The notes beneath the pieces are model-generated. The model did no database searches. It saw nothing but the letters and a program-made list of their open reading frames with translations, and was not told the origin of the DNA. DNA of 64,000 nucleotides from Streptosporangium lutulentum (lineage in GTDB: Bacteria > Actinomycetota > Actinomycetes > Streptosporangiales > Streptosporangiaceae): NCBI RefSeq assembly GCF_030811455.1, contig NZ_JAUSQU010000001.1, forward strand, positions 992,001 to 1,056,000, in the 5' to 3' direction. Positions 52,429 through 61,848 of this stretch are shown piece by piece (position 1 is the first letter of the stretch; every line of letters starts with the position of its first letter). The translations under genes were made by a program, and so were the position numbers.

Positions 52429-53692
52429 AGCCGTACAGCCATGCGGCGAGGAGCCCGTCGTAGGAGCGCGTCGCGTACTGCAGGGCGAGATCGAGGAACA
52501 TGCCCGTGGTGACGGTCCCGTGCCGGTTCGCGGACGTCCACTCGCGCAGCATCGCGAAGAACGCCAGGTCGCCGACGACCCGCCGCAGCGCGTGCAGCGT
52601 GAGCGCGCCGCGCTTGTAGACGCGGTCGTCGAACAACCTCCGGGCGCCGGGGTCGCCGAGCATGAAGTCCTGGGGAAGCCCCGACAGCCGCTGGTGGCAG
52701 CGGGTGGCGAGGACGTCGGCGGACTCCCCGCCGGAGGCCTCCGACCAGATCCACTCCGCGTAGCAGGCGAATCCCTCGTGCAGCCAGATGTCACGCCAGC
52801 TGCCGAGGGTCAGGCTGTTGCCGAACCACTGGTGCGCCAGCTCGTGGGCGACCAGCCGCTCCTCGCCCCGAGCCCCGTCCACGTGGTTCGCGCCGAAGAT
52901 CGACATGCCCTGCGCCTCGACCGGGATCTCCAGCTCGTCGTCCGTCACCACCACGGTGTAGGAACCGAACGGGTAGGCCCCGAACCGCTCGCTGAAGACC
53001 TCCATCATCCGGTTCTGCCGGCCGAAGTCGTATCGCGCCTTGGCGGCGAGCTTGGGGGGGAAGGCCAGCCGCATCCGGGGACCGAGCTCGGCCTGCTGGT
53101 AGCGGCCGATCTGCACGCTCGCCAGGTAGGAGGCCATCGGCTCCGCCTGTTCGTACACCCACGTGGTCCCCGCCGCGCCCCTGCTCCTGCCGGTCAGATC
53201 GCCGTTGGCGACCACCGTGTACGGCGAGGCGGTCGTCACCGCGATCCGGTAGGAGGACTTGTCGTCGGGGCGGTCGTTGCACGGGAACCACGAGGAGGCC
53301 CCGATCGGCTGGCTGGCCACGATCACACCGTCGCTGAGCTGCTCCCAGCCGAGCTCTCCCCAGAAGCTGGGGGTCGGGCGGGGGGCACCGGCGTATCGGA
53401 CCTCGACGGTGAACGGCCCCGGGGTCAGCCGCCCGGGGGCCAGGTGGAGCTTGCCGCCGCGATGGGTGAACCGCACCGGCTTGCCGTTGACCAGAACCCC
53501 TCCCACGCGGAAGGTGCCCAGGTCCAGGGAGAGGCGGCTGAGCGTCTCGATCGCCACCGCCGACAGGCGGGCGGTCCCGCCGAGCCGGTTGGAGCTGACC
53601 CGGTAGTCCAGGGACAGGTCGTAGTGCTCCACCCGGTAGCCGGCGTTTCCGTGAGACGGGAAGTAGGGGAGGTGGGAGGTGCTCGGAACCAC
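52406..53692 (-). CDS. M1-family zinc metallopeptidase (aminopeptidase N-like)
   Basis: This 428-residue enzyme lacks the long C-terminal domain of PepN. The N-terminal beta domain is followed by the catalytic domain with HELAHQWFGN (HExxH) and the downstream Glu ligand in LHEGFACYAEWIW; the GxMEN exopeptidase motif reads EAQGMSIFG, with the Glu-Asn pair altered. It lies 13 bases after the NRPS-like gene on the same strand with an AGAGGA site, so the two are cotranscribed. Its 3' end is the site of the duplicated 37-bp repeat. It is a short, possibly specialised M1 peptidase. Confidence 0.92.
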   Translation of the reverse strand: MVPSTSHLPYFPSHGNAGYRVEHYDLSLDYRVSSNRLGGTARLSAVAIETLSRLSLDLGTFRVGGVLVNGKPVRFTHRGGKLHLAPGRLTPGPFTVEVRYAGAPRPTPSFWGELGWEQLSDGVIVASQPIGASSWFPCNDRPDDKSSYRIAVTTASPYTVVANGDLTGRSRGAAGTTWVYEQAEPMASYLASVQIGRYQQAELGPRMRLAFPPKLAAKARYDFGRQNRMMEVFSERFGAYPFGSYTVVVTDDELEIPVEAQGMSIFGANHVDGARGEERLVAHELAHQWFGNSLTLGSWRDIWLHEGFACYAEWIWSEASGGESADVLATRCHQRLSGLPQDFMLGDPGARRLFDDRVYKRGALTLHALRRVVGDLAFFAMLREWTSANRHGTVTTGMFLDLALQYATRSYDGLLAAWLYGSRLPPLP

Positions 53693-53704
53693 GTATTTCC
53701 TCTG

Positions 53705-56700
53705 CTAAGTGCGCTTTTTCCAGGCCGCGATCGGGTTGCCGAACCAGCGCGTCCCCGGAGGAACGGATTCACCGCGCATCACCAGGGACGCCGGTCCGAC
53801 AGTGGTGTTGTCCCCGATCATCGCGGCGGGAAGGATCACCCCGTGCGGGCCGAGCGTCGCCCCGTCCCGCAGGACGACAGTATCGATGCTCATGACGCGA
53901 TCATGAAACAGGTGTGTCTGCAACACGCAACCCCGGTTCACGGACGCCCCGTCGCCCAGAGTGATCAGGTCGACCTCCGGCAGCCAGTAGGTCTCGCACC
54001 ACACGCCGCGACCCACCCGCGCGCCGAGTGAGCGCAGCCACAGGTTCAGCGGCGCCGTGCCCAGCCAGCGCTGGGCGAACCAGGGCGCGCCCAGCACCTC
54101 CACGAAGTTGTCCGCCAGCTCGTTGCGCCACACGAACGAGCTCCACAGCGGCCGGTCGCCGACCGCGATCCGGCCGAGCAGCGCCCACTTGGCCACGGTG
54201 GTGACCGCCGCGGCGAGCACCCCGGCGCCGAGCACCACCACCCCGCTCAGCAGCGCCGTGACCGCGAAGCCGTACGAGCCGGCCAGCCACTCCAGGGCCG
54301 CGACCGCGAGCACCGCGACCGCGACCGTGCACATCACCGGGACGATCCGGCACACCTCGACGGCGGCACGGGCGATCTTCAGTCGCAGCGGCGGATCGTA
54401 GGTGCGGCTGCGGTCGCCGTCCTTCGAGGCCCGGCGCAGCTCCACCGGCGGCATTCCGAGGTAGGACGATCCGGCCTTGGCCTTCTTCGGCGCGGCCGAC
54501 AGCACCGCGACCAGGCCGTCCTTGGGCACCTTGCGGCCCGGCGCGGTCATCCCGGAGTTGCCGAGGAACGCGCGCTTGCCGATCCGCACGTGGTCGACCC
54601 GCAGCCGCCCGCCCTCAAGCTCGTACGGCGCGACCATCGTGTCGTCGGCGAGGAACGCGCCGTCGCCCACGGAGGTCATCGACGGCAGCGCCAGCACCGT
54701 GGACAGCTCCACGTCCCGGCCGACCTTCATGCCCAGGGCGCGCAGCCAGGCAGGGGTGATCATGCTCGCGTACAGCGGGAACAGCCAGACCCGAGCCATC
54801 GACATCAGCAGGCCGGTGGCCCACGCCTGCCAGGCCTGGCGGCTGTGCACCGGGTGGTGGCCGGCGTGCAGGCCGACCGACAGCAGCCGCACCGACGCCA
54901 CGGTCAGCAGGGCGTAGGCGGCCATCGAGGTGACGGTGGCGAGCGGCACGCCGTACAGGACACCGGTGAGGGACGTCGCGCCGCCGCGCAGGAGCAGGGC
55001 GATGCCGGGCAGCGCCGCGATCACCGGCATGAGGCTGAGCACCAACGCCGAGACCCCGTAGACCGCCACCCAGCGCCGCGAGCGTGGCGGCCGGACCTCG
55101 GAGGGCTGGCGGGCCTTGCCCATCCTGCTGGCGGGCGCGCCCGCCCAGCGTTCCCCGGACGGCACCGCGCCCGCGACCGCCGAACCGGGTGCGATCTGGG
55201 CGTTCTTGCCGACCCTCGCGCCCGGGAACAGGATCGTGCGGGCCCCGACCGTGGCGGAGGCGCCGATCTTGATCTCACCGACGTGCACCTGGTCGCCGTC
55301 GATCCAGTAGCCGTTCAGGTCGACCTCGGGCTCGACCGCCGCGTATTTGCCCAGCTTGAGCATTCCGGTGATCGGCGGAGCCGAGTGGAGGTCGGCGTCG
55401 GCGCCGACCTGGGCGCCGAGCGCTCGGGCGTAGTGGGTGAGCCAGGGGGCGGTGGACAGCTCTCCCACGCCGAGCCGTTCGGCGAACTGCTCGGCGAACC
55501 ACAGCTTCAGATGGGTGGCCCCGCCTCGCGGGTAGGTGCCCGGTTTGAGCCCGTCCAACAGGAGTCTGGCGCCGGCCACCGCCAGGGCGATCCGCCCGGC
55601 GGGGGAGACGAACAGGATCGCGCCCAGGAGCACCGACCACCACGGGACGGTCGGCGCCCAGGGTAAACCGATCAGATTGTTGAGCGTGGCCAGGCCGATC
55701 ACCCAGCGCAGCGCGCCGACGCTCAGCAGCGGCACGGTGAGCGCCGCCTGGACGAACGCGGCGGTGCGCGGCATCGGCGTGACGACCCGGTCGGTGGTCA
55801 CGATCTCCGGGGCGTCGAGCGCGGACAGGTGCCCGGCGAGATCGGGAAGCGTCGGGTGGTCGTAGACGTCACCGACGGTGACCGCCGGGTAACGGGTTCG
55901 CAGCGCGGAGACCAGCCGGGCCGCCGCGAGGCTGGTGCCGCCCTCGGCGAAGAAGTCGCCCTCGGTGCCGCCCAGGATGTCCAGCCAGCACTCCGCGACC
56001 CAGGGGTCGACATCGGGCACGGCGTCGGACAGATCGGACTTCTTGATCAGTGGCCACGGCAGGGCGTCCCTGTCGATCTTGCCGGAGGTGCGGGTCGGCA
56101 GCTCGTCCACCAGGGCGAGCCGGGGGACCAGCGCGGCGGGCAGGGTGTGGCGGAGCCGGTCTCTGGCCTCCGACTGGTCGAAGTCCTCGCCCGGTACGAC
56201 GTAGCCGACCAGCAACTGGTGCCCGCCGCCGGTGGTGCGGACCGCGGCCGCCGCCCCGGAGACCCCGGGCAGCGCCTGCAGGGCCGCGTCCACCTCGCCC
56301 AGCTCGATCCGGCGCCCGCCCAGCTTGACCTGCTCGTCGGCCCGCCCGACGAAGAGCAGCCCCTCGGCCTCGGCCCTGACCAGGTCGCCGCTGCGGTAGG
56401 CCCGCTCCCAGCCGAGGGATTCGAGCGGGGCGTACTTCTCCGCGTCCTTGAGCGGGTCGAGATACCGGGCGAGCCCGACCCCGCCGATGACCAGCTCGCC
56501 GGTCTCGCCCATGGACACCGGCTCGCCGTCCTTGCCGACGACGGCCAGATCCCAGCCGGCCAGCGGCAGGCCGATCCGTACCGGCCCCTCGCCGGTCAGC
56601 GGCGCCGCGCACGCGACCACCGTGGCCTCGGTCGGGCCGTAGGTGTTCCACACCTCCCGCCCCGGTACGGCCAGCCGCTCGGCCAGCTCGGGCGGGCACG

Positions 56701-57721
56701 CCTCGCCACCGAAGATCAGCAGCCGGACGTCGTCGAGCGTCTCGACCGGCCAGAGCGCCGCCAGCGTAGGCACCGTGGACACGACCGTGATGCCCATCTC
56801 GATCAGCCACGGCCCCAGGTCCATGCCCGTGCGCACCAGCGTCCGGGGGGCGGCGACCAGGCAGGCGCCGTACCGCCAGGCCAGCCACATCTCCTCGCAG
56901 GAGGCGTCGAAGGCCACCGAGAGCCCGGCCAGCACCCGGTCGCCGGGGCCGATCGGATCGTCGGTCAGGAACAGCCGGGCCTCGGCGTCCACGAACGCCG
57001 CCGCGTTGCGGTGGGTCACCGCGACGCCCTTGGGCTTGCCGGTGGACCCGGAGGTGAAGATGATCCACGCGTCGTCGTCGAGCCCGGGGCCCGCGCCGCC
57101 GGTGAGGGAGAGGGTCGCGGAGTCGGTTCGAGCGTCGCCGGTCCGTGTCAGGTGGGTGAGGTCCAGCCGGACGTCGCCGGGGTCTGTCAGGTACGCGGGG
57201 TCCGGCCGGACGTCGTCGGCGTGGGGCGGGAAACCGAAGGGGATGATCTTTTCGCCGTCGACGACGACCACGCGCACCCCGGCCTCGGTGAAGACCAGCT
57301 CGGCCCTCTCGTCGGGGTCGTCGGCGTCCACCGGCACGTAGGCGGCGCCCACGGTGAGCACGGCCAGGATCGCGACGTAGAGGCCGACGGTGCCCGACGG
57401 CACCCGCACCCCGACACGGTCACCCCGTCCGACCTCGGCCTCCCGCAACTCGGCGGCCAGCCGGTCGACCTCGGCCCGCAGGCCGGTGTAGTCGAGACGG
57501 ATCCGCCCGTCGTCGAGCGCGGGGGCGTGGGGGTGCCTCCGGGTGGTCTGATCAAGGATGTCGAGCAGCGTTCTCGCCGGGGAGGCGCTCCTCCCGGGGA
57601 AGACCGCCGGTATCGGGACATGCTCGTTCTCAGTCGTAATCGGGTGCAAGGTATCTCCCAGTCGCACGACCGTGACTTGCGCCAGATTACGCGCGAGGCG
57701 CGCGACTCCATGTGGCGCCAC
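53705..57721 (-). CDS. Pls/PosA-family NRPS (adenylation, carrier, multi-membrane and beta-helix transferase domains)
   Basis: This protein of up to 1338 residues has an adenylation domain first (A3 IIFTSGSTGKPKGVAVTH, A4 region FDASCEEMWLAW, A8 YRSGDLV...GRADEQVKLGGRRIEL, A10 TRTSGKIDRDALP), then a carrier domain with the phosphopantetheine Ser in EGGTSLAAARL. No condensation domain follows; instead come about six membrane helices and three left-handed beta-helix/hexapeptide stretches, the layout of poly-lysine synthetase Pls. Product could be a homo-poly-amino acid or a surface modification. Start uncertain: a TTG at 57649 has a better GGGAG site. A mini-repeat interrupts the adenylation domain. 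Confidence 0.9.
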   Translation of the reverse strand: MAPHGVARLARNLAQVTVVRLGDTLHPITTENEHVPIPAVFPGRSASPARTLLDILDQTTRRHPHAPALDDGRIRLDYTGLRAEVDRLAAELREAEVGRGDRVGVRVPSGTVGLYVAILAVLTVGAAYVPVDADDPDERAELVFTEAGVRVVVVDGEKIIPFGFPPHADDVRPDPAYLTDPGDVRLDLTHLTRTGDARTDSATLSLTGGAGPGLDDDAWIIFTSGSTGKPKGVAVTHRNAAAFVDAEARLFLTDDPIGPGDRVLAGLSVAFDASCEEMWLAWRYGACLVAAPRTLVRTGMDLGPWLIEMGITVVSTVPTLAALWPVETLDDVRLLIFGGEACPPELAERLAVPGREVWNTYGPTEATVVACAAPLTGEGPVRIGLPLAGWDLAVVGKDGEPVSMGETGELVIGGVGLARYLDPLKDAEKYAPLESLGWERAYRSGDLVRAEAEGLLFVGRADEQVKLGGRRIELGEVDAALQALPGVSGAAAAVRTTGGGHQLLVGYVVPGEDFDQSEARDRLRHTLPAALVPRLALVDELPTRTSGKIDRDALPWPLIKKSDLSDAVPDVDPWVAECWLDILGGTEGDFFAEGGTSLAAARLVSALRTRYPAVTVGDVYDHPTLPDLAGHLSALDAPEIVTTDRVVTPMPRTAAFVQAALTVPLLSVGALRWVIGLATLNNLIGLPWAPTVPWWSVLLGAILFVSPAGRIALAVAGARLLLDGLKPGTYPRGGATHLKLWFAEQFAERLGVGELSTAPWLTHYARALGAQVGADADLHSAPPITGMLKLGKYAAVEPEVDLNGYWIDGDQVHVGEIKIGASATVGARTILFPGARVGKNAQIAPGSAVAGAVPSGERWAGAPASRMGKARQPSEVRPPRSRRWVAVYGVSALVLSLMPVIAALPGIALLLRGGATSLTGVLYGVPLATVTSMAAYALLTVASVRLLSVGLHAGHHPVHSRQAWQAWATGLLMSMARVWLFPLYASMITPAWLRALGMKVGRDVELSTVLALPSMTSVGDGAFLADDTMVAPYELEGGRLRVDHVRIGKRAFLGNSGMTAPGRKVPKDGLVAVLSAAPKKAKAGSSYLGMPPVELRRASKDGDRSRTYDPPLRLKIARAAVEVCRIVPVMCTVAVAVLAVAALEWLAGSYGFAVTALLSGVVVLGAGVLAAAVTTVAKWALLGRIAVGDRPLWSSFVWRNELADNFVEVLGAPWFAQRWLGTAPLNLWLRSLGARVGRGVWCETYWLPEVDLITLGDGASVNRGCVLQTHLFHDRVMSIDTVVLRDGATLGPHGVILPAAMIGDNTTVGPASLVMRGESVPPGTRWFGNPIAAWKKRT
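57101..57217 (-). repeat. Three 39-bp imperfect repeats inside the NRPS adenylation domain
   Basis: Residues 169-207 are three 13-residue units: DDVRPDPAYLTDP, GDVRLDLTHLTRT, GDARTDSATLSLT. They sit just before the A3 ATP loop, where most adenylation domains have a short turn. Confidence 0.8.
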
Positions 57722-58113
57722 TCATTGACTCCGTAATCCAACGATCGTGCGATCACTACTATTCCTGCCCGCATGGGGTTTTCGCGTAAGGACCGGCCGA
57801 GAACGCCTGCTATTTCGCGGTAAAGGGCCCGTGACCGGCCCCGGGACCGGGAAGGGGCGCGGTGGAGCGGCAGGCCGGATCCGCGGCCCGGGATCCCGGC
57901 CGGACGAGCCCCGGCCGGTCCGGATCCGCAGCCCGGGACCCCGGCCGGACGACCCTCGGCCGGTGACCGCGGGACCGGAGGGCGGTGCCGTCACCGATCG
58001 TTGACGATCTTCCGGTGCGAGTTTAAACTCAACAAGTAGTGAATTTAGGTGGCCGACGACGGCCGTGCGCGATCGACGGCCGTCGCCGGTCCCGGACACG
58101 GGAGCGTGACGTG
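57722..58113. other. Intergenic region between divergent NRPS and methyltransferase genes
   Basis: About 390 bases. AT-rich promoter-like sequence near 57735-57770 and 58018-58040 flanks a GC-rich block with a 45-bp tandem repeat (listed). No gene was found; a minus-strand open frame across the repeat is low-complexity and not convincing. Confidence 0.5.
57875..57964. repeat. 45-bp tandem repeat, two copies, 41 of 45 bases identical
   Basis: Copies 57875-57919 and 57920-57964 both begin CCGGATCCGC and end GGCCGGT. Each can fold into strong GC hairpins. It lies in the promoter region shared by the NRPS and the methyltransferase-like gene. Confidence 0.9.
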
Positions 58114-58629
58114 ATGCGAAAGACTCCTGCGGCCGTCGGAACCACGGTTTTTTTCGTGCTGGCGCCGGGCGTAGTGGCGGGGCTGCTGCCCTGGTGGATC
58201 ACTCGCTGGGAGACGGGTGATCCACTCGCCTCCGTGCCGTCCTGGGCCACGGTGTCGTCGCGTCTCGTCGGCGGGACACTCGTCGTCGCCGGCGTCGTGG
58301 CACTGGTCCGGGCGTTCGTCCGGTTCGTGGTCGAAGGGCTGGGAACCCCTGCCCCGATCGCCCCGACAGAGCACCTGGTTATTGGCGGAATGTATAGATA
58401 CGTCAGGAATCCGATGTATGTGGCGGTCCTCGCGGCCATCACCGGGCAGGCCCTGCTCCTCAGCCGGCCCGTCCTGCTGCTGTACGGCGCCGTCATGATG
58501 GTGCCGGTCGTCGCGTTCGTCCACTGGTACGAGGAACCGACCCTGAGCCGCAGGTTCGGCGCGGAGTACGAGAGATACCGCGCGGCCGTACCCGGCTGGT
58601 GGCCCCGCCTGCGCGCCTACGAACCCTGA
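58114..58629 (+). CDS. Isoprenylcysteine/phospholipid methyltransferase-family membrane protein
   Basis: ATG 58114 gives 171 residues with four membrane helices. The C-terminal LVIGGMYRYVRNPMYVAVLA and EEPTLSRRFGAEYERYRAAV are the SAM-binding signature of the ICMT/PEMT group (RHPxY-like, EE...G..Y..Y). It probably methylates a membrane lipid or prenylated compound. It is divergent from the NRPS-like gene. Confidence 0.9.
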   Translation: MRKTPAAVGTTVFFVLAPGVVAGLLPWWITRWETGDPLASVPSWATVSSRLVGGTLVVAGVVALVRAFVRFVVEGLGTPAPIAPTEHLVIGGMYRYVRNPMYVAVLAAITGQALLLSRPVLLLYGAVMMVPVVAFVHWYEEPTLSRRFGAEYERYRAAVPGWWPRLRAYEP

Positions 58630-58717
58630 TCGGTACCGGAGCCGGTCATGCCGCGGGCCGGGGACGACCGGATCGGTGTCCGATTCATTCAAGACACCGG
58701 GCCGGTTTCCGGTCAGC

Positions 58718-59593
58718 ATGGATGTCATGAACGACAGCATCCTCGACACCGCCGGCGCCTTCATCCTCCGTGAGGGCCGCCTGCTCGAACAGCGCCTGTT
58801 CGCGACCCTTTTCCAGGCGGAGCCCGCCACCGGGGTGGTGGACTCCCTGCGCGGCTACCAGAACTCCGACGGCGGCTTCGGTCACGGGCTCGAACCCGAC
58901 AAGCGCTGCCCCGACAGCCTGCCCATCGACGTGGAGATCGCCTTCCAGACGTTGACGGCGGCCGGCTGCCCGCCGGCCGAGCGGATGGTGTCGCGTGCGT
59001 GCGACTGGCTGGCGGCGGTGTCCGCGCCCGACGGGGCGGTGCCCCTGGCCTTCCCGGTCATGGAGGCGTACCCGAGGGCCGTGCACTGGTCGGACTGGAC
59101 CTACGCGCCGGGGCTGAACCCCACGGCGGGACTGGCCGGGCTGCTGCACCGGATGGGGGCCGACCACCCCTGGCTCACCCGGGCCACCGACTGGTGCTGG
59201 GCGGCGCTGGAGAAGGGCTTTCCCGACGACGCGCACGCCATGTCCGAGACGCTGGTGTTCCTTGAGCACGTCCCCGACCGTGATCGGGCCGAACGCGTCG
59301 CCGAGCGGGTGGGCGAATGGCTCCCCAAGCTGAACCACTACCGGGCCGATCCCGCGGACCCGGCCTACGGCCTCACCCCGCTGCACCTGGCCCCCACACC
59401 TGACAGTCGCTGGCGCCGGCTGTTCGCCGACGACCTGATCGAGGGCCACCTCGACCGGCTGGCGGGCGACCAGCGGCCGGACGGGGGATGGCCCATCACC
59501 TGGGAGCCGCCGGGTGCGGCCTCCACCCTTGAATACCGGGGAATCGAAACCCTGCGGGCCCTGCGGGTGCTCACCGCCTATGGGAGAGGTTGA
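58718..59593 (+). CDS. Alpha/alpha-toroid (prenyltransferase/squalene-cyclase-like) protein
   Basis: This 291-residue protein has repeats with the QxxDGGxG/W signature of terpenoid-cyclase/prenyltransferase beta repeats: RGYQNSDGGFGHGLEPD near the start and GDQRPDGGWPITWEPPG near the end, with helical pairs between. No DxDD motif of a cyclase is seen, so it may be a non-catalytic or binding toroid. ATG 58718 is my choice over GTG 58676, since no signal precedes either clearly. The next gene lies downstream on the same strand. Confidence 0.82.
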   Translation: MDVMNDSILDTAGAFILREGRLLEQRLFATLFQAEPATGVVDSLRGYQNSDGGFGHGLEPDKRCPDSLPIDVEIAFQTLTAAGCPPAERMVSRACDWLAAVSAPDGAVPLAFPVMEAYPRAVHWSDWTYAPGLNPTAGLAGLLHRMGADHPWLTRATDWCWAALEKGFPDDAHAMSETLVFLEHVPDRDRAERVAERVGEWLPKLNHYRADPADPAYGLTPLHLAPTPDSRWRRLFADDLIEGHLDRLAGDQRPDGGWPITWEPPGAASTLEYRGIETLRALRVLTAYGRG

Positions 59594-59781
59594 CGGCGCA
59601 CGCCAGGAGGCCGTCCTGGTCGGTCCGGCGCGACGGGAGACCGTTCAAACGATCGGTAAAGCTTTGCCGGCCGTTCCTTGACCGTCGGCCGCGCCTTTCC
59701 CCGGATGACAGGCGGGCGGAACCCGGCGGCCCCGGAACCGCCCGGCTCCCGCGGGCCGAGGTCGTGCTAGCGTCGCCGCTC

Positions 59782-60168
59782 GTGCTGGAGAACGTGTACG
59801 TGGGTAGTGCGGACGTCGACGCGGCCGGTGATCGTGGCTGGCTCCTCGGGCATTTCAAGCCGGCCGGCGACGCCCGGCACAGCGAGGACGTCGAGATCAA
59901 GTGGGGCGTGCATCCGCGTGGCGACGAGCGCGCGCAGTGGGTCGTCGGTGAGAAACGCACGGCGCTGCTCCTGCTGATCAGCGGGCGCTTCCGGGTGGAG
60001 CTGCCGGGCCGCAGCGTGCTGCTGGCCGAGCGAGGTGACTATGTCGTGTGGGGTCACGGCGTCGATCACTCCTGGTACGCCGAGGAGGAGTCGGTGGTGC
60101 TCACCGTCCGCTGGCCGTCCGTTCCGGGTTACGCGGTTCCCGACCCCGGACACGAACCCCGCGCCTGA
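59782..60168 (+). CDS. Cupin-like hypothetical protein
   Basis: GTG 59782 gives 128 residues; a TGCTAGCGT -10-like box ends about 10 bases before it, suggesting a leaderless transcript. The protein is all-beta (LLLLISGRFRVELPGRSVLL, GDYVVWGHGVDHSWYAEEES), a compact cupin with His in WGHGVDHSW. This looks like a small sensor or binding cupin rather than a known enzyme. A hairpin follows the stop. Confidence 0.7.
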   Translation: MLENVYVGSADVDAAGDRGWLLGHFKPAGDARHSEDVEIKWGVHPRGDERAQWVVGEKRTALLLLISGRFRVELPGRSVLLAERGDYVVWGHGVDHSWYAEEESVVLTVRWPSVPGYAVPDPGHEPRA

Positions 60169-60522
60169 ACGGCTCCGCCGGCCGCCCACGCCGGACGGCC
60201 GGCGCAGGACCACGGCGCGAGCCCGGCGAGCCGCCTGACCCGTGGCGCAGGCCGTACGGCACGCGTGAGGCGGCCCGCAGGCCCCGGCAAGGCCATGAGC
60301 CGGGCGGTTGCTAGCGTGGGAAGGGGCGAGCACGAGTGATCACGTGTACGGGAACGAGGTCGCGGCGTGCGCACACCGTGAACGAGTGATCCGCGATGCC
60401 CGGCCTCGCGGCTCCTGACCCGGCGACGTGAACGCGTCACCATGCCACCCGCGTCGTTGGTTCCCATCGCCAGGAGGGCGGGACCGCCGTGTCTCACGAG
60501 GTCCTGAGGCAAGGGAGTCACC
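60169..60522. other. Intergenic region upstream of the second P450
   Basis: About 350 bases. A terminator stem (60177-60203) ends the upstream gene. A TGCTAGCGT promoter-like box near 60309 could start a transcript with a long leader. No gene was recognised. Confidence 0.5.
60177..60203 (+). terminator. Terminator after the cupin-like gene
   Basis: GCCGGCCG and CGGCCGGC pair perfectly over an 11-base loop, starting 8 bases after the stop. Confidence 0.65.
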
Positions 60523-61746
60523 ATGGAACAGGCCAGCGCCTTCGAGCGGTTCCTCGACTACTCCAACCGCGCCGATCCGTATCCGCTGTTTCACGAGCTC
60601 CGCAAGACCCCGGTGGCGCGGCAGCCGGACGGCAGCTACGTGGTGAGCACCTATCAGGAGATCGTCTCGCTGCTCCACGACCCCCGCGTCAGCTCGGATC
60701 TGCGCAACCTTCCCGAGATAGCCGAGATAAAGCTCTCGCCGGAGGAGGCTCCGCAACTGCCGCCCGAGTTCATCCGCCGCGATCCGCCCGACCATGATCG
60801 GCTCCGGGCCGTCGCCATGAGGCACTTCGGGCCTCCGGACGCCCCCGGCCGGCTCACCGGCCTGGCACCCAGGATGTCCGAGATCATCGCGGACCTGATC
60901 GACGGCTTCGACGGCAGTACCCGGGTCGACATCGTCGACGACTTCGCCTACCCGCTTCCGCTCACGGTGATCTGCGAGCTCCTCGGGGTGCCCCGGGAGG
61001 ACGAACCGCTCTTCCACCGGTGGTCCCAGACCACGGTCGAGACCAACGACCCGACGACCGGATCCATCGTCGAGCGGAACCGGCGACGTTTCCAGACCAT
61101 GGCCGAACTGGGCCGCTACCTGGAAGGACTGGTGGGCGCCCATCGCCGGCATCCGGGCGACGACCTGCTCTCCGCCCTCGCCCTCGACGCCGACATGCCG
61201 TCGGACGACCTGCTGAGCACCGCGGCGCTGCTGCTCATCGCCGGTCACGAGACCACCGTCAACCTCATAGCCAACGGGGTGCTCACCCTCCTGCGCCGTC
61301 CCGAGCTGCTCGAACGGCTGCGTCACGAACCCGACCTGGTCATCGGCACGGTCGAGGAACTGCTGCGCTACGAGCCGCCGATCCAGATGCCGGGGCCGAG
61401 GCGGAGCGCCCTGGCCGACATCGACATCGGCGGCACCACCATCCCCAAGGGCGCGGTCATCATCCTGGTGCTCGCCTCCGGCAGCCGCGACCCCGAACGC
61501 TTCCACGACCCGGACCGCTTCGACCCCGACCGCCAGGACAACCAGCACCTCGGATTCGGCGGCGGCATCCACTACTGCTTCGGCGCACCCCTCGCCCGGA
61601 TGGAGACGCACCTCGCGCTGACCGAACTCACGCGCCGGCTCGTCAACCCACGGCTCGTCACCGACCCGCCGCCCTACCGCCACACCCCGAACCTGCGAGG
61701 ACCTCGCCACCTTCTCCTCGACATCGACGGCGTCCTCCCCGCGTGA
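60523..61746 (+). CDS. Cytochrome P450 (second)
   Basis: This 407-residue P450 starts at ATG 60523 with AAGGGAGTCACC before it. I-helix LLLIAGHETTVNLIANGVL, ExxR EELLRYEPP, and heme loop FGGGIHYCFGAPLARME with the axial Cys are complete. No ferredoxin lies beside it, unlike the first P450, so it must use a shared redox partner. Family resemblance is to CYP107/CYP105-type secondary-metabolism enzymes; the substrate is unknown. Confidence 0.95.
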   Translation: MEQASAFERFLDYSNRADPYPLFHELRKTPVARQPDGSYVVSTYQEIVSLLHDPRVSSDLRNLPEIAEIKLSPEEAPQLPPEFIRRDPPDHDRLRAVAMRHFGPPDAPGRLTGLAPRMSEIIADLIDGFDGSTRVDIVDDFAYPLPLTVICELLGVPREDEPLFHRWSQTTVETNDPTTGSIVERNRRRFQTMAELGRYLEGLVGAHRRHPGDDLLSALALDADMPSDDLLSTAALLLIAGHETTVNLIANGVLTLLRRPELLERLRHEPDLVIGTVEELLRYEPPIQMPGPRRSALADIDIGGTTIPKGAVIILVLASGSRDPERFHDPDRFDPDRQDNQHLGFGGGIHYCFGAPLARMETHLALTELTRRLVNPRLVTDPPPYRHTPNLRGPRHLLLDIDGVLPA

Positions 61747-61848
61747 CCCGCGAACAGCGTCGCGCCGGTCCTTGGAGCGTGGCTCATCTGGTGGGTCGGC
61801 GGTCAGCTCAAAGGGGCCGGTATGTAGGCCGGTCGGGCACAGGACACG

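Noticed and set aside
55829..57736. 635-codon plus-strand open frame opposite the NRPS adenylation domain
   Set aside because: Antisense shadow of a gene with clear adenylation and carrier motifs; no recognisable domain of its own.
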